Below are positions 37,505 to 46,365 of a stretch of DNA of 64,000 nucleotides, in pieces (positions within the stretch are counted from its first letter, which is position 1; every line of letters begins with the position of its first letter). This stretch comes from an uncultured Clostridia bacterium (GTDB taxonomy: Bacteria > Bacillota > Clostridia > Christensenellales > UBA1242): NCBI GenBank assembly GCA_944377165.1, contig CALWEJ010000007.1, positions 26,247 through 90,246 of the forward strand. The letters are read 5' to 3'. Under the pieces are notes generated by a model. The model saw only the letters and a program-made list of their open reading frames with translations. It was not told where the DNA came from and ran no database searches. Both the position numbers and the translations under genes were made by a program.

Positions 37505-38493
37505 TATTTAACCAATTTCTCTCTAACTTTTGCGTCAATTTCGTCTGCAATTTCAGGGTGTGACTGCAAATATGCTTTAACATTTTCTTTACCCTGACCA
37601 ATCTTATCTCCGTTATAACTGAACCACGAACCGCTCTTTTCAACAATACCCATATCTATAGCCGAATCAATTAAACAGCCAAGGATAGAAATACCTTCTC
37701 CATACATAATATCAAATTCAGCAGTCTTGAACGGAGGAGCAACCTTATTCTTAACGACTTTTACGCGCGTCCTATTACCTACAACGTCTTGCCCATTTTT
37801 AATACTATCGACTTTTCTCACGTCTAAACGGACAGATGAATAGAATTTTAGTGCCTTACCGCCCGGAGTCGTTTCAGGGTTTCCGAACATAACTCCAACT
37901 TTTTCTCTAAGTTGATTTATAAATATTACAAGGGTCTTACTCTTAGCTGTGACAGCAGTAAGTTTTCTTAACGCTTGTGACATAAGTCGCGCTTGAAGAC
38001 CGATAAAACTATCTCCCATTTCGCCGTCTATTTCAGCCTTTGGTGTAAGAGCCGCAACAGAGTCAATAACTATAATGTCAATACCGCCCGAACGAACTAA
38101 CTGTTCAGTTATTTCAAGCGCTTGTTCGCCTGTATCTGGCTGTGAAACATACATTGCACCAATATCTACACCTAATTTTTGTGCGTAAATAGGGTCAAGC
38201 GCGTGCTCCGCGTCTATAAAAGCAGCCGTACCGCCTAATTTTTGTGCTTCAGCAATTACGTGCAACGCTACAGTAGTCTTACCGCTACTCTCAGGTCCAT
38301 AAATTTCGATAATTCTTCCGCGTGGAAGACCGCCTACTCCTAGCGCTATATCGAGCGGTAAACAGCCGGTAGGTATCACTTCAATACCTTCGCCGAAATC
38401 TGTTTCGTCCATTTTTATAATTGAACCTTTGCCGTACTGCTTCTCAATTTGCGCAATGGTAGCCTCTAATGCTTTCTTCTTATCGTCTGTCAA
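37504..38493 (-). CDS. recA: Recombinase A
   Basis: Strand-exchange protein and SOS coprotease. Seen: MAW-type N-terminus ([21 protein letters not shown]), Walker [14 protein letters not shown] (about residues 65-77), Walker [15 protein letters not shown]2 loop [25 protein letters not shown]. The 329 residues are slightly shorter than the usual about 345, with a short acidic tail. Upstream GGAGAGAT precedes the ATG. No clear SOS box (LexA GAAC-N4-GTTC) is seen in 38494-38582. Confidence 0.97.
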   Translation of the reverse strand: MTDDKKKALEATIAQIEKQYGKGSIIKMDETDFGEGIEVIPTGCLPLDIALGVGGLPRGRIIEIYGPESSGKTTVALHVIAEAQKLGGTAAFIDAEHALDPIYAQKLGVDIGAMYVSQPDTGEQALEITEQLVRSGGIDIIVIDSVAALTPKAEIDGEMGDSFIGLQARLMSQALRKLTAVTAKSKTLVIFINQLREKVGVMFGNPETTPGGKALKFYSSVRLDVRKVDSIKNGQDVVGNRTRVKVVKNKVAPPFKTAEFDIMYGEGISILGCLIDSAIDMGIVEKSGSWFSYNGDKIGQGKENVKAYLQSHPEIADEIDAKVREKLVK

Positions 38494-38582
38494 AATATCT
38501 CTCCTTATCTACTCAATATGTAATTAATTTTAGCGCTTTTTACTAGAATTGTCAAACATTTATCGAACAAATGTTTGAAAAA

Positions 38583-39176
38583 TTATTTTTCTTCCTTAAA
38601 GCAAGCCCTATTTTTGACTACATAATTTACGCCAGAAATAATTGTTAGTAGGGTTGCGACCCCTATAAGAACATAAGAAATTATTTGCATAGTTAGTATT
38701 GCCCAGTCGCTAATATTAAACCCGCAGGTTAGTAAGTACGATAAAACCATACAAATAGGTATAGCAATCATTTGCACCATTGTTTTAGCTTTGCCCCACA
38801 TATCTGCGGCGAGAACTGTGCCTTTGCTTGCTACTAAAAGACGAAGCGCACTTACAATGAATTCACGCGCGATGATTATAGTGACAATTATAACTCCCCA
38901 AGGTTCAGGAAGTGTTCCGTCTGCCATAAGTAAGAATAAAACTGCCGACGTTAAAACTTTATCCGCAATCGGGTCTAAAAATTTCCCTAAGTTCGTCACA
39001 AGTCCACGTGAACGTGCAATTTTCCCGTCCAAAAGGTCGGTAAGAGATGCAATGATAAATATTGCAATAGCCACTAATTTCCCTATTCCATATGGAATAA
39101 AGTCCGCTAAATAAAAGAACATAACAAAAGGTATCAAAACCATACGTAATACTGTCAATTTATTAGGTAAATTCAT
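38583..39176 (-). CDS. pgsA: CDP-diacylglycerol-glycerol-3-phosphate 3-phosphatidyltransferase
   Basis: Makes phosphatidylglycerol phosphate, the first committed step to PG. A 197-residue CDP-alcohol phosphatidyltransferase with several membrane helices and the active-site motif DLLDGKIARSRGLVTNLGKFLDPIAD (DGxxAR...GxxxD...D; about residues 47-72). Conserved neighbourhood pgsA-recA as in Bacillus. AAAGGAGATATT precedes the ATG. The nucleoside hydrolase gene lies 27 bases upstream. Confidence 0.93.
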   Translation of the reverse strand: MNLPNKLTVLRMVLIPFVMFFYLADFIPYGIGKLVAIAIFIIASLTDLLDGKIARSRGLVTNLGKFLDPIADKVLTSAVLFLLMADGTLPEPWGVIIVTIIIAREFIVSALRLLVASKGTVLAADMWGKAKTMVQMIAIPICMVLSYLLTCGFNISDWAILTMQIISYVLIGVATLLTIISGVNYVVKNRACFKEEK

Positions 39177-39203
39177 AATATCTCCTTTGAATTGATTTAT
39201 AAT

Positions 39204-40136
39204 CTACTTTAATTTTATATTATCATATTTTTTTACAGTATTGAAATAAATCTCGTGCAATTTTTTTCTATTCACTTTGTATGCATAATTTACGTTTCCG
39301 TGACGATTAAATTCTATGATAGTTTTTCCGGGTGCTTTATCTGTATCTACAGTGAAAAATGCACGTCTAGTCTTAAATAATTTCGGATATCTCATAACTA
39401 GATACGCACAACTGTCGTTAGTTGCAATTCGCCTATCCGGATAAGCAGGCTCCCAATAACCACTGTACATATCAAACAAGAATTTCCCCGCGTCATTAAT
39501 GTCCTTTAACGAATAGACTTCCTCTTCATTGAAGTTCGCAAGCTCTCTACCCATACGAGAAGGAATGATTGTAATAGGAATACCGCTGTTAAGGACAATT
39601 TCAAATGCCTCAGGGTCGGTCGATACATTAAATGAAATATATGTTTCGCCGTCAACTCCGTATCGCGCACAGCCTTCGCAATATATATGGTCAACCATAT
39701 CAACAACATCAGGATGTACTTCAATTAACATTCCTAAATTAGTATGCGGTCCACAAGCAACGATTGATATATCATTTTTATTTTCTTTAATGCAATTATA
39801 CATTGCTTCGATTGCTGATGTTTCAATAGGTTTTGTCTTAACTGTTTTCGGTGGAATATAACCGCCTAACCCCTCGTTTTGGTGGATAAAGCGAGCGTCC
39901 GGACTTACTCGATACATAGCTTTTTTTGCACCCATAGCGACAGGTATTTCCGTTCGATTAAATTTTTCTAACACGTGCAAAGCATTTCGCGTCACCGTCT
40001 TTAAATCTAGATTTCCACAAACTGTAGTTATTAGTTTAATATCTACCATTTCATCAGCCATAGCAAGCATTATTGCCGATGTGTCATCAACTCCCGGGTC
40101 TGTATCAATTATAATATTAAGTTTCTTCTTTCTCAT
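39204..40136 (-). CDS. Nucleoside hydrolase (IUNH family)
   Basis: Splits nucleosides into base and ribose for salvage. The calcium-binding signature IIIDTDPGVDDTSAIM opens the protein; further on NVSTDPEAF and NDSCAYLV (active-site His/Asp region; the usual His in this loop is not obvious). An in-frame ATG exists at 40169, but TTGGAGAAAAA stands before the ATG at 40136, giving 310 residues, which is the normal length. It precedes pgsA in the same orientation and may be transcribed with it. Substrate preference cannot be assigned. Confidence 0.88.
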   Translation of the reverse strand: MRKKKLNIIIDTDPGVDDTSAIMLAMADEMVDIKLITTVCGNLDLKTVTRNALHVLEKFNRTEIPVAMGAKKAMYRVSPDARFIHQNEGLGGYIPPKTVKTKPIETSAIEAMYNCIKENKNDISIVACGPHTNLGMLIEVHPDVVDMVDHIYCEGCARYGVDGETYISFNVSTDPEAFEIVLNSGIPITIIPSRMGRELANFNEEEVYSLKDINDAGKFLFDMYSGYWEPAYPDRRIATNDSCAYLVMRYPKLFKTRRAFFTVDTDKAPGKTIIEFNRHGNVNYAYKVNRKKLHEIYFNTVKKYDNIKLK

Positions 40137-40383
40137 TTTTTCTCCAATATTTTTACACAAATGTGCCATTATAGTTGTTATTAATTATTATTTTTTTTAC
40201 AACGTACAAAATATTATATATAAAAAAATTTTTTCACACAACTAAAATAGTAATAATTTTTAATTTTCTATTAATTATCATTATTAGATTATAAGAGTAA
40301 TTAAATTATTTGCTAAATAAAAAGAAAAAGCAAATAAAATAATGAAGCAATTCTATTCTTTTAAATTAGATGACTGATTTTCA

Positions 40384-40462
40384 TTGACAAAATCTAAAAA
40401 TTTTAGTATTATTACATAGCAATTTAATTTGCAATGGACAAAATCATAACAGCAAATATTAT
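40384..40462 (+). promoter_or_regulatory. Tandem promoters of the tRNA-Leu unit
   Basis: TTGACA (40384-40389), 17 bases, TATTAT (40407-40412). A second, similar unit follows: TGGACA (40435-40440), 16 bases, TATTAT (40457-40462). Both -35 boxes are followed by AAATC, so one looks like a duplicate. The gap 40170-40383 before them is AT-rich with nothing recognised. Confidence 0.65.
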
Positions 40463-40518
40463 TAAATATTTACACTTTAAACGGTAAACTGTAATTGTTC
40501 AATAACGGATTGCGACGC

Positions 40519-40660
40519 GCGGATATGGCGAAATTGGCAGACACGCGCGTCATAATGCGCCTTTATGTCAATTTGCTAATCGCAAATATAGACCTTTTGG
40601 CGATTATTCCTTTCCCCCCATTAGACTTTGTCTATCGGGGTCCCCATAGTCTTGCGCTAC
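40519..40660 (+). ncRNA. Structured element starting with a tRNA-Leu 5' mimic
   Basis: Bases 40519-40542 are identical to the first 24 bases of the tRNA-Leu gene at 40707 (acceptor 5' strand and D-arm). The match then stops: no tRNA 3' half follows. Instead there is a long hairpin, GCGCC/GGCG outer (40557-40602), GTC/GAC and ATTTGC/GCAAAT inner, then a second hairpin CCCC..TAGAC-TTT-GTCTA..GGGG (40616-40640), and AGTCTTGCGC at 40648-40657, the exact complement of tRNA-Leu bases 40731-40740. It lies between the tRNA promoter and the tRNA, so it is transcribed. Either a decayed tandem tRNA-Leu or a regulatory leader RNA. Confidence 0.5.
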
Positions 40661-40706
40661 AGTCAAGTATATAACGACTTTAAACTTATATAATCAATAT
40701 TATTAT

Positions 40707-40791
40707 GCGGATATGGCGAAATTGGCAGACGCGCAAGACTAAGGATCTTGTGGGTAAAACCTTGCAGGTTCAAATCCTGTTATCCGCACCA
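40707..40791 (+). tRNA. tRNA-Leu(AAG)
   Basis: Acceptor GCGGATA/TATCCGC, D-arm with GG, anticodon stem CAAGA/TCTTG around the loop CTAAGGA, giving anticodon AAG (40741-40743); a long variable arm (TGGGTAAAACCTTGC region) identifies leucine; T-arm with GGTTCAAATCC; discriminator A and encoded CCA (40789-40791). An A at position 34 is rare in bacteria outside tRNA-Arg(ACG) and would be expected to be deaminated to inosine. Confidence 0.93.
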
Positions 40792-40892
40792 ACACTTTTA
40801 AGAGAAGTATTTATGAACTTCTCTTTTTTAATTATTTTATTGCATTCTCTAGTTTTATGTGTTATAATGACTATTAACTATAGGAGAAAAAT

Positions 40893-41630
40893 ATGAAGGG
40901 TAAAGTTGTTCTAATTACAGGCGGCACACGCGGAATTGGGAAGGCAACTGCTATTGAATTTGTTAAACTTGGGGCAAATGTTATAGTTAACTATGTTAAT
41001 AACGATAAAGCTGCGGAAGATTTAAAAAAAGAAATTGAAAAAATTAATAAAGGAAAAGTATATTTTTACAAAACAGACATCTCAAATTTTGCCAATTTAA
41101 AACCAATGGTTAATTTTGTTGTCAAAGCTTTTGGAAAAATTGATATTTTAATCAACAACGCAGGCATTGTTTATGACAGAGAATTTGAAGAAATCAAATA
41201 TCAAGAGAGTTTAGAAATTGTAAAAACAAATATGCTCGCGCCTCTCTTCTTGTGCCAATTAGTAGCTCCAATTATGGTAAAAAACGGTTATGGTAAAATC
41301 ATAAATGTTAGTAGTACAAGTGGAATGTATGACTTTAATCCAGGTACAGCAGATTATGCTATGAGTAAGATAGCACTTCAATCACTCACAAAAGACCTGT
41401 CTATGAAATACGCACCAACAATTAATGTAAATGCAATAGCGCCTGGCTGGGTTAATACTGATATGAATTCATCTTTGCCAAAAGATTTTGTGGATAAAGA
41501 AACGTCAAAATATCATATGAGAAGATGGGCTGAAGCGAAAGAAATTGCTGACACAATAGTGTATTTAGCAAGTGATAAAGCCTCTTATATTACAGGTCAA
41601 GTTATAGTCCTTGATGGTGGGCATTGTTAA
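40893..41630 (+). CDS. SDR-family oxidoreductase (FabG-like)
   Basis: A 245-residue classical short-chain dehydrogenase. Cofactor motif GGTRGIG (residues 10-16) with a following pattern that fits NADP, NNAG (about 90), catalytic Ser in NVSSTSGMY, YAMSK (Tyr and Lys) and NAIAPGWVNTDM. Resembles 3-oxoacyl-ACP reductase FabG, but no other fatty-acid synthesis gene is near, so the substrate is open. Monocistronic: TATAGGAGAAAAAT site, and a terminator at 41748-41782. It uses more AAA/AAT/GAA codons than the housekeeping genes, which may point to later acquisition. Confidence 0.85.
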   Translation: MKGKVVLITGGTRGIGKATAIEFVKLGANVIVNYVNNDKAAEDLKKEIEKINKGKVYFYKTDISNFANLKPMVNFVVKAFGKIDILINNAGIVYDREFEEIKYQESLEIVKTNMLAPLFLCQLVAPIMVKNGYGKIINVSSTSGMYDFNPGTADYAMSKIALQSLTKDLSMKYAPTINVNAIAPGWVNTDMNSSLPKDFVDKETSKYHMRRWAEAKEIADTIVYLASDKASYITGQVIVLDGGHC

Positions 41631-41747
41631 AACTTAATTTAACTAATATTAAATAATATTTTTATTTGTATAACAATAAATCCATACTTCCACACAAATA
41701 ATTCGGATCGGCTTTGTTTTCGATACTTGACCAAACAAGAATAAAAT

Positions 41748-41782
41748 GAACCTTAAATAAAATACTTTTAGGGTTCTTTTTT
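41748..41782 (+). terminator. Terminator of the SDR gene
   Basis: GAACC-t-TAAA pairs with TTTA-g-GGTTC, followed by TTTTTT. Confidence 0.8.
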
Positions 41783-41785
41783 GTA

Positions 41786-41814
41786 TTGACTTTTTGATAG
41801 TTTTGTGCTATATT
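41786..41814 (+). promoter_or_regulatory. Promoter of the 121-residue gene
   Basis: TTGACT (41786-41791), 17 bases with TG one base before the -10, TATATT (41809-41814), then AAAGGGAGGCATT before the ATG. Confidence 0.7.
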
Positions 41815-41859
41815 AACTTAATCATTATGATATTGTTCGTTTACTAAAAGGGAGGCATT

Positions 41860-42225
41860 ATGAATGAACCTTCACAAAATTTCTTTGATGTGATGCGTAA
41901 AGAATTAAAGCGAAGATATATTGATTACGACGAATTTAAAGATATGGACGACGAAGAGTTTGTAATAGTTAATCGAATTACTATACTTACTAAACTCGCT
42001 ATGTATTACGCTACACAGCAAGATAACAAAGAATTATATGAAAAATTAATTGAATTAAACCTTAAGTTAAGAAAAAAAGATAAGGAATTAAGACGACCCG
42101 TCTGGGGTATTGAATTGACCGTTGGAGAAGTTAAGTCAATTTTTACTGAAAATGATTTAAAACGTTCACGCACCTCATTAATGCGTTCCTCTCACACTAA
42201 AAGTGATACGCTTTCGCTTAATTAA
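41860..42225 (+). CDS. Hypothetical protein, charged and helical
   Basis: A 121-residue soluble protein rich in Lys, Glu, Asp and Arg (DEFKDMDDEEFVIVNR, ELNLKLRKKDKELRRP). No signal peptide, membrane helix or known motif. Strong promoter, ribosome site and terminator argue for a real, well expressed gene. The C-terminal fifth is Ser/Thr/Arg-rich and probably disordered. No neighbouring gene shares its transcript. Function unknown. Confidence 0.65.
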   Translation: MNEPSQNFFDVMRKELKRRYIDYDEFKDMDDEEFVIVNRITILTKLAMYYATQQDNKELYEKLIELNLKLRKKDKELRRPVWGIELTVGEVKSIFTENDLKRSRTSLMRSSHTKSDTLSLN

Positions 42226-42247
42226 TACAAATATGACTTGAAATAAA

Positions 42248-42323
42248 AAGGACTTATAGTTAACGTAAAATATTATATATCTTTAATAAAATAACAAATT
42301 TTACAATTTAGCAATAAGTCCTT
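42248..42323. terminator. Large stem-loop terminator between convergent genes
   Basis: AAGGACTTAT (42248-42257) pairs with ATAAGTCCTT (42314-42323) across a 56-base AT-rich loop; T-rich on both sides. Can end the unknown gene (+) and the PnuC-like gene (-). Confidence 0.6.
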
Positions 42324-42335
42324 ATTTTTATTGAT

Positions 42336-43067
42336 TTAATTATTGTTTTTTACGTTGTGTTCACTATTATTTTGAACTGACGTTTTATTCTTCTTCCAAT
42401 TTATTATACCAAATAAATTTGATAGTGCATAAACTATGAGTTGAGCAAGCATTGGAATTGTTTCAAAGTTTGCGCTAATACCTTCAAAAATAGGCATTAA
42501 CCATATTAATAGCATTAAAATATTAGTGACTGTAAACATAAGAAACATAAAAACGCTTTTTCGAAGCATTAAATAGTTTGCAAGTGTAGTTGAAAATACA
42601 GATAAAGTAGCAAAAATAAGATAATTCGTATTAAACTTTCTCAATATAAAGTAGAACATTATAGATATTAACAAATCTATTATTATTGCTATCAGTATCT
42701 CTTTTTTTGACATAGATTTACTTTCCACTTGAACATTACTATTTTGCTTTTCCCAACTAATTAATGATATTAAAATGAGCGGAAAAACAATGATAATATT
42801 TATAGCAAATTCTCCCCAATTTTTATACAAAGCCGATTGTATGATATAAAGCACACTTTGAATTATGCCAAAAACCATAGAGATTTTATAACGTTTTGCC
42901 AATAAAAAGACGTAGATTATTCCTGAAATAGATAGTATTATAGTTAACCAACTACTACGAAAACATATCGATAAAACTACGACAACAATTAGCGATACGA
43001 TAAAAGTTGTGAGTTCATACCACTTGAACGATTTAAAAAACTTTTGTACCTTTTCCTTATCCGTCAC
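42336..43067 (-). CDS. PnuC-like nicotinamide riboside/mononucleotide transporter
   Basis: A 243-residue membrane protein with about seven hydrophobic helices. Motifs of the PnuC family: NWGEFAINIIIVFPLILISLISWEKQ (about 84-109) and SNLFGIINWKK near the end, where the Asn-Trp pairs line the substrate path. It imports an NAD precursor by facilitated diffusion. GTG start with AGAGGTAAAC upstream. No NAD-type riboswitch could be recognised in the 223-base gap behind ftsK. It is separated from ftsK by a terminator. Confidence 0.75.
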   Translation of the reverse strand: MTDKEKVQKFFKSFKWYELTTFIVSLIVVVVLSICFRSSWLTIILSISGIIYVFLLAKRYKISMVFGIIQSVLYIIQSALYKNWGEFAINIIIVFPLILISLISWEKQNSNVQVESKSMSKKEILIAIIIDLLISIMFYFILRKFNTNYLIFATLSVFSTTLANYLMLRKSVFMFLMFTVTNILMLLIWLMPIFEGISANFETIPMLAQLIVYALSNLFGIINWKKNKTSVQNNSEHNVKNNN

Positions 43068-43246
43068 GTTTACCTCTTTTTACCTTAACAATACGTTTAT
43101 TTGAATATTTGTCTTAATAATTTGTATTAATAATTTGTTTATTTAATATTCTTACCTGAATAGTTATAAATATATATAATTTAAAATTTCAAATATGTCA
43201 AATAAACTAATAATAAAATCTCTAACAATTTTTTCTAACAAAATAA

Positions 43247-43271
43247 AAAGATAATGGATTTTGTTATCTTT
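43247..43271 (-). terminator. Terminator of ftsK
   Basis: AAAGATAA and TTATCTTT (43247-43254 with 43264-43271) followed on the minus strand by TTATTTTG. The gap from here to 43068 is AT-rich and otherwise featureless. Confidence 0.65.
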
Positions 43272-43290
43272 CCACTATCTTTTCAATTTA

Positions 43291-46200
43291 TTATTCGTCG
43301 TCGCCGAAAATTGCTTTATATTCGTCCATTGTTATAAGGACTGTACGCGGTTTAGAACCATCTTGCGGACCGATGAATCCTGCGCGCTCCATTTGGTCTA
43401 TAATTCTGCCAGCTCTATTCCAACCGACCGAATATCGTCTAGCAATCATACTGCTACTTGCTTGTTTAGCTTGTATAAACATTCTAAGCGCGTCTTTAAG
43501 TACAGGGTCAAATTCTTGATCTCTAAGTGCGCTAGAATCGTGTGTATTTCCGCCCGAATTATGCGGATTCTTAATTGCTTCGCCTGCGTTGTCGTCAAAA
43601 ACAGGTTTATTATGTTCCTTAATAAAGTCAATGACTTTAGCTATTTCTTCATTAGACACGAATGCGCCTTGAATACGTTTTGGCTCTGGTTTATCCTGTG
43701 GCTTGAACAACATATCACCCTTACCAAGCAATTTCTCTGCTCCGCCACCGTCAAGCACTGTCTTACTATCCATATAGTTAGTAAGCGCGAATGCAATTCG
43801 TGAAGGAAGGTTTGCTTTAACCGTACCCGTAATGACATCGACTGAAGGTCGCTGTGTAGCGAGCACAAGGTGAATACCAGCCGCACGCGCCTTAGCTGCC
43901 AACTTGGCGATTTTGTCTTCAATCTCGCGCTTTGCTTCAAGCATTAAGTCTGCCAACTCATCAACCACGATTACAATAAACGGAATTTTCTCTACACGTT
44001 TAGATTTTACAATCTCCAACTTGTTGTACTCATTGATGTTTACTACGTGATTTTTAGCAAACAGAGCATAACGGCACTCCATTTCCTTGATTGCCCACTC
44101 AAGCGCATTAACTGCCATATCTTTACCGGTAATAACTTCTGGAATAAGTAAATGCGGCAAGCCATTATAAGTAGAGAATTCCACCATTTTAGGGTCAACT
44201 AAAATTAGTCTTAAGTCTTGCGGGCCGGACTTATAGCACAAACTTAAAAGCATTGTATTCAAGCATACCGATTTACCGCTACCCGTACTACCAGCAATAA
44301 GCATATGTGGCATTTTATCAAGATTACAGAAGATTATGTCGCCGTTAATATCTTTACCCAACACAAACGAAAGCGGATTTCCGCGCACTCTAAATTCATT
44401 GCTGTCAATTAGTTCGCGCAACGATACAGGGCTGACTTGCGCATTAGGGACTTCAATACCGACTAAAGTTTTACCCGGAATAGGTGCTTCAACACGTATT
44501 GCACCGTTAGATGCAAGGGTCATAGCAATATCGTCCGCCATTGTAGCGATTTTATTTACCGAAATACCTCTTGGCATCTCTAATTCATATCGAGTGACTG
44601 CTGGACCTACCGTCACATTTCTAACTTTTGCAGGAACTTTGAAGTCATCTAGAACTTGCTCGAGTCGGTCAATATTGTCTTGCAACTCGTCGTCGCTGAT
44701 ACGTTTTACATTCTCCATATATTTTAATAGTTCGACAGGAGGTGCAACGTATGGCGGAATTTCTTGCTTAGGTTTAATATCTTCAATTTTTACTTGTTCG
44801 CTATTCCCTAACGGCTTCTTAATCTGATTCGGTAAGTGGAATTTTGAAATATCTACACTTGGACGAACAACTTCAGTTTCGACAGTTGAGCCCAACTTGT
44901 CTTCACGCGGAACGTATGCGTATTCGTCGATATATTCGTGATTTTTCTCTTTGTCTAAATCAGCATTGACCGTTTCTTCTTTATCAACTGCACCATTATA
45001 TGTTTCGTCAAAGTTTTCTAATTCTTCTTTAACATCTTCGTCATTACTTTCGTTATATTCACTATCTTCGTCAGATGAAGTTTCTTCTTGATTATCATTG
45101 GCATTAACCTTATTTATCTCAGTATAATCATCTGTATTCTCTTCGAACATATCGTCGTAATCGTTTTCATTGAATTCGTCTTGATAATCATCATAATCGT
45201 TTTGGTAGTCATCTTTTGCTTCAACTGCATTAGGTAATGCGTCGAAAATATTATAATCTTTTTCGTCTTTAGGTTCTTGACTATCTAATTTCTCAACGTC
45301 TTCAAGCGGTTTAATTTCTACACTATTATTCTCGCTCTTTGTTGTACTTTCTTTTGCAAAATCCTCTTTCTTTTCTTCAGTAGAAGGTGTATTGTTAATT
45401 ATCTTATTTTGATTATTGACGCGCTTACTATTATAATAACCGGTAGCATTATCTAAGAATATATCGTCCGGATTTTCAGGCGGTATAACCGGTTCAATCG
45501 GTGTTAAAATGTATTCGCGCTTTGTCATAGGGCGCGACTCTACGCGCTTTTTGTTTATTTCATAACTAGGCATATTGCTTGAAATGATAGTAGTTTCACC
45601 TTTTTCTAAGCCTAATTTACGTTTTGCAATCTGCTTTTGTTTTTCTTCTTGCGAAATTGTTTCAGGTTCCGCGATATTCATTTCAAAGTCTTCAATATTC
45701 TTAAAGTCAAATTTACTTTTTTGAGTGTGACCTACCGCTCTATCTACCATAATATAGTCGATAATTAGCCCTACAAAAATTGCTAGCACAATACCGAAAA
45801 GAATATATGCTCCGACAACCGTAAGTAATTTAACAATAGGATAAGTTATTAAACTAAATACAAGTCCGCCTGCGGTAGTTTTCGCGAGATATGATTCTTT
45901 TAAGAACAATCCATAACTGTCCATAGGCAATCTTGAAGTTAAAATTAAGTGAAATATAAAGCATATTATGGTGACTGCTGTTATTAAATACGCAATATAT
46001 CGTGGTTTTGCTTGAATTTTCTTTTTAGTTAGATAGAATGATGAAATTGCTATTGCTATAATACTAACGGGATAAGTTATAAGACCGAAAAGACCTAATA
46101 TCGCGCTTTTCAAAAAATTATTTGGTAATACACAAACTAAAAATATTAACGAAAAAACAATCAACACTACTAGCGGTTTATTTATTTTAATCTTAGTCTC

Positions 46201-46305
46201 ATTTTGTGATTTAACCTTCTCTACTTTAGGTTGATGCTCGTGTTTTTGTTTTTCCTTTTTCTCTTTTTCTGGTTTTTTATTAAAAGATGATTTATATATC
46301 GCCAT
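43291..46305 (-). CDS. DNA translocase FtsK/SpoIIIE
   Basis: Pumps chromosomal DNA through the division or sporulation septum. N-terminal part: Lys-rich start, then four membrane helices (about residues 44-190). A long acidic linker (about 215-520; many Asp, Glu, Asn) is low complexity. Motor domain: LIAGSTGSGKSVCLNTM Walker A (about 665), ILVDPKMVEFSTY, VVDELADLMLEA Walker B. C-terminal gamma winged helix SSSMIARRYSVGWNRAGRIID reads KOPS/SRS sites. The 1004 residues exceed B. subtilis SpoIIIE (about 790) because of the linker. Located behind ylxY-like and pnp as in the Bacillus cluster. Confidence 0.94.
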   Translation of the reverse strand: MAIYKSSFNKKPEKEKKEKQKHEHQPKVEKVKSQNETKIKINKPLVVLIVFSLIFLVCVLPNNFLKSAILGLFGLITYPVSIIAIAISSFYLTKKKIQAKPRYIAYLITAVTIICFIFHLILTSRLPMDSYGLFLKESYLAKTTAGGLVFSLITYPIVKLLTVVGAYILFGIVLAIFVGLIIDYIMVDRAVGHTQKSKFDFKNIEDFEMNIAEPETISQEEKQKQIAKRKLGLEKGETTIISSNMPSYEINKKRVESRPMTKREYILTPIEPVIPPENPDDIFLDNATGYYNSKRVNNQNKIINNTPSTEEKKEDFAKESTTKSENNSVEIKPLEDVEKLDSQEPKDEKDYNIFDALPNAVEAKDDYQNDYDDYQDEFNENDYDDMFEENTDDYTEINKVNANDNQEETSSDEDSEYNESNDEDVKEELENFDETYNGAVDKEETVNADLDKEKNHEYIDEYAYVPREDKLGSTVETEVVRPSVDISKFHLPNQIKKPLGNSEQVKIEDIKPKQEIPPYVAPPVELLKYMENVKRISDDELQDNIDRLEQVLDDFKVPAKVRNVTVGPAVTRYELEMPRGISVNKIATMADDIAMTLASNGAIRVEAPIPGKTLVGIEVPNAQVSPVSLRELIDSNEFRVRGNPLSFVLGKDINGDIIFCNLDKMPHMLIAGSTGSGKSVCLNTMLLSLCYKSGPQDLRLILVDPKMVEFSTYNGLPHLLIPEVITGKDMAVNALEWAIKEMECRYALFAKNHVVNINEYNKLEIVKSKRVEKIPFIVIVVDELADLMLEAKREIEDKIAKLAAKARAAGIHLVLATQRPSVDVITGTVKANLPSRIAFALTNYMDSKTVLDGGGAEKLLGKGDMLFKPQDKPEPKRIQGAFVSNEEIAKVIDFIKEHNKPVFDDNAGEAIKNPHNSGGNTHDSSALRDQEFDPVLKDALRMFIQAKQASSSMIARRYSVGWNRAGRIIDQMERAGFIGPQDGSKPRTVLITMDEYKAIFGDDE

Positions 46306-46365
46306 AATTATCCTTTGTGATAATTATACAATCAAATTTCTAAAATTCCAAACATTTTATCCACT

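Noticed and set aside
38494..38582. LexA/SOS box before recA
   Set aside because: No GAAC-N4-GTTC or close variant; GAACAAATGTTTG is only a partial palindrome (a weak half-match) and was not counted.
40519..40700. T-box riboswitch
   Set aside because: No T-box sequence (TGGNACCGCG), no specifier stem I with AG bulge, and the downstream gene is a tRNA, not a synthetase or amino-acid gene.
42336..43290. NAD-type or preQ1 riboswitch before the PnuC-like gene
   Set aside because: The upstream 223 bases contain only AT-rich sequence and the ftsK terminator; no conserved aptamer elements seen.
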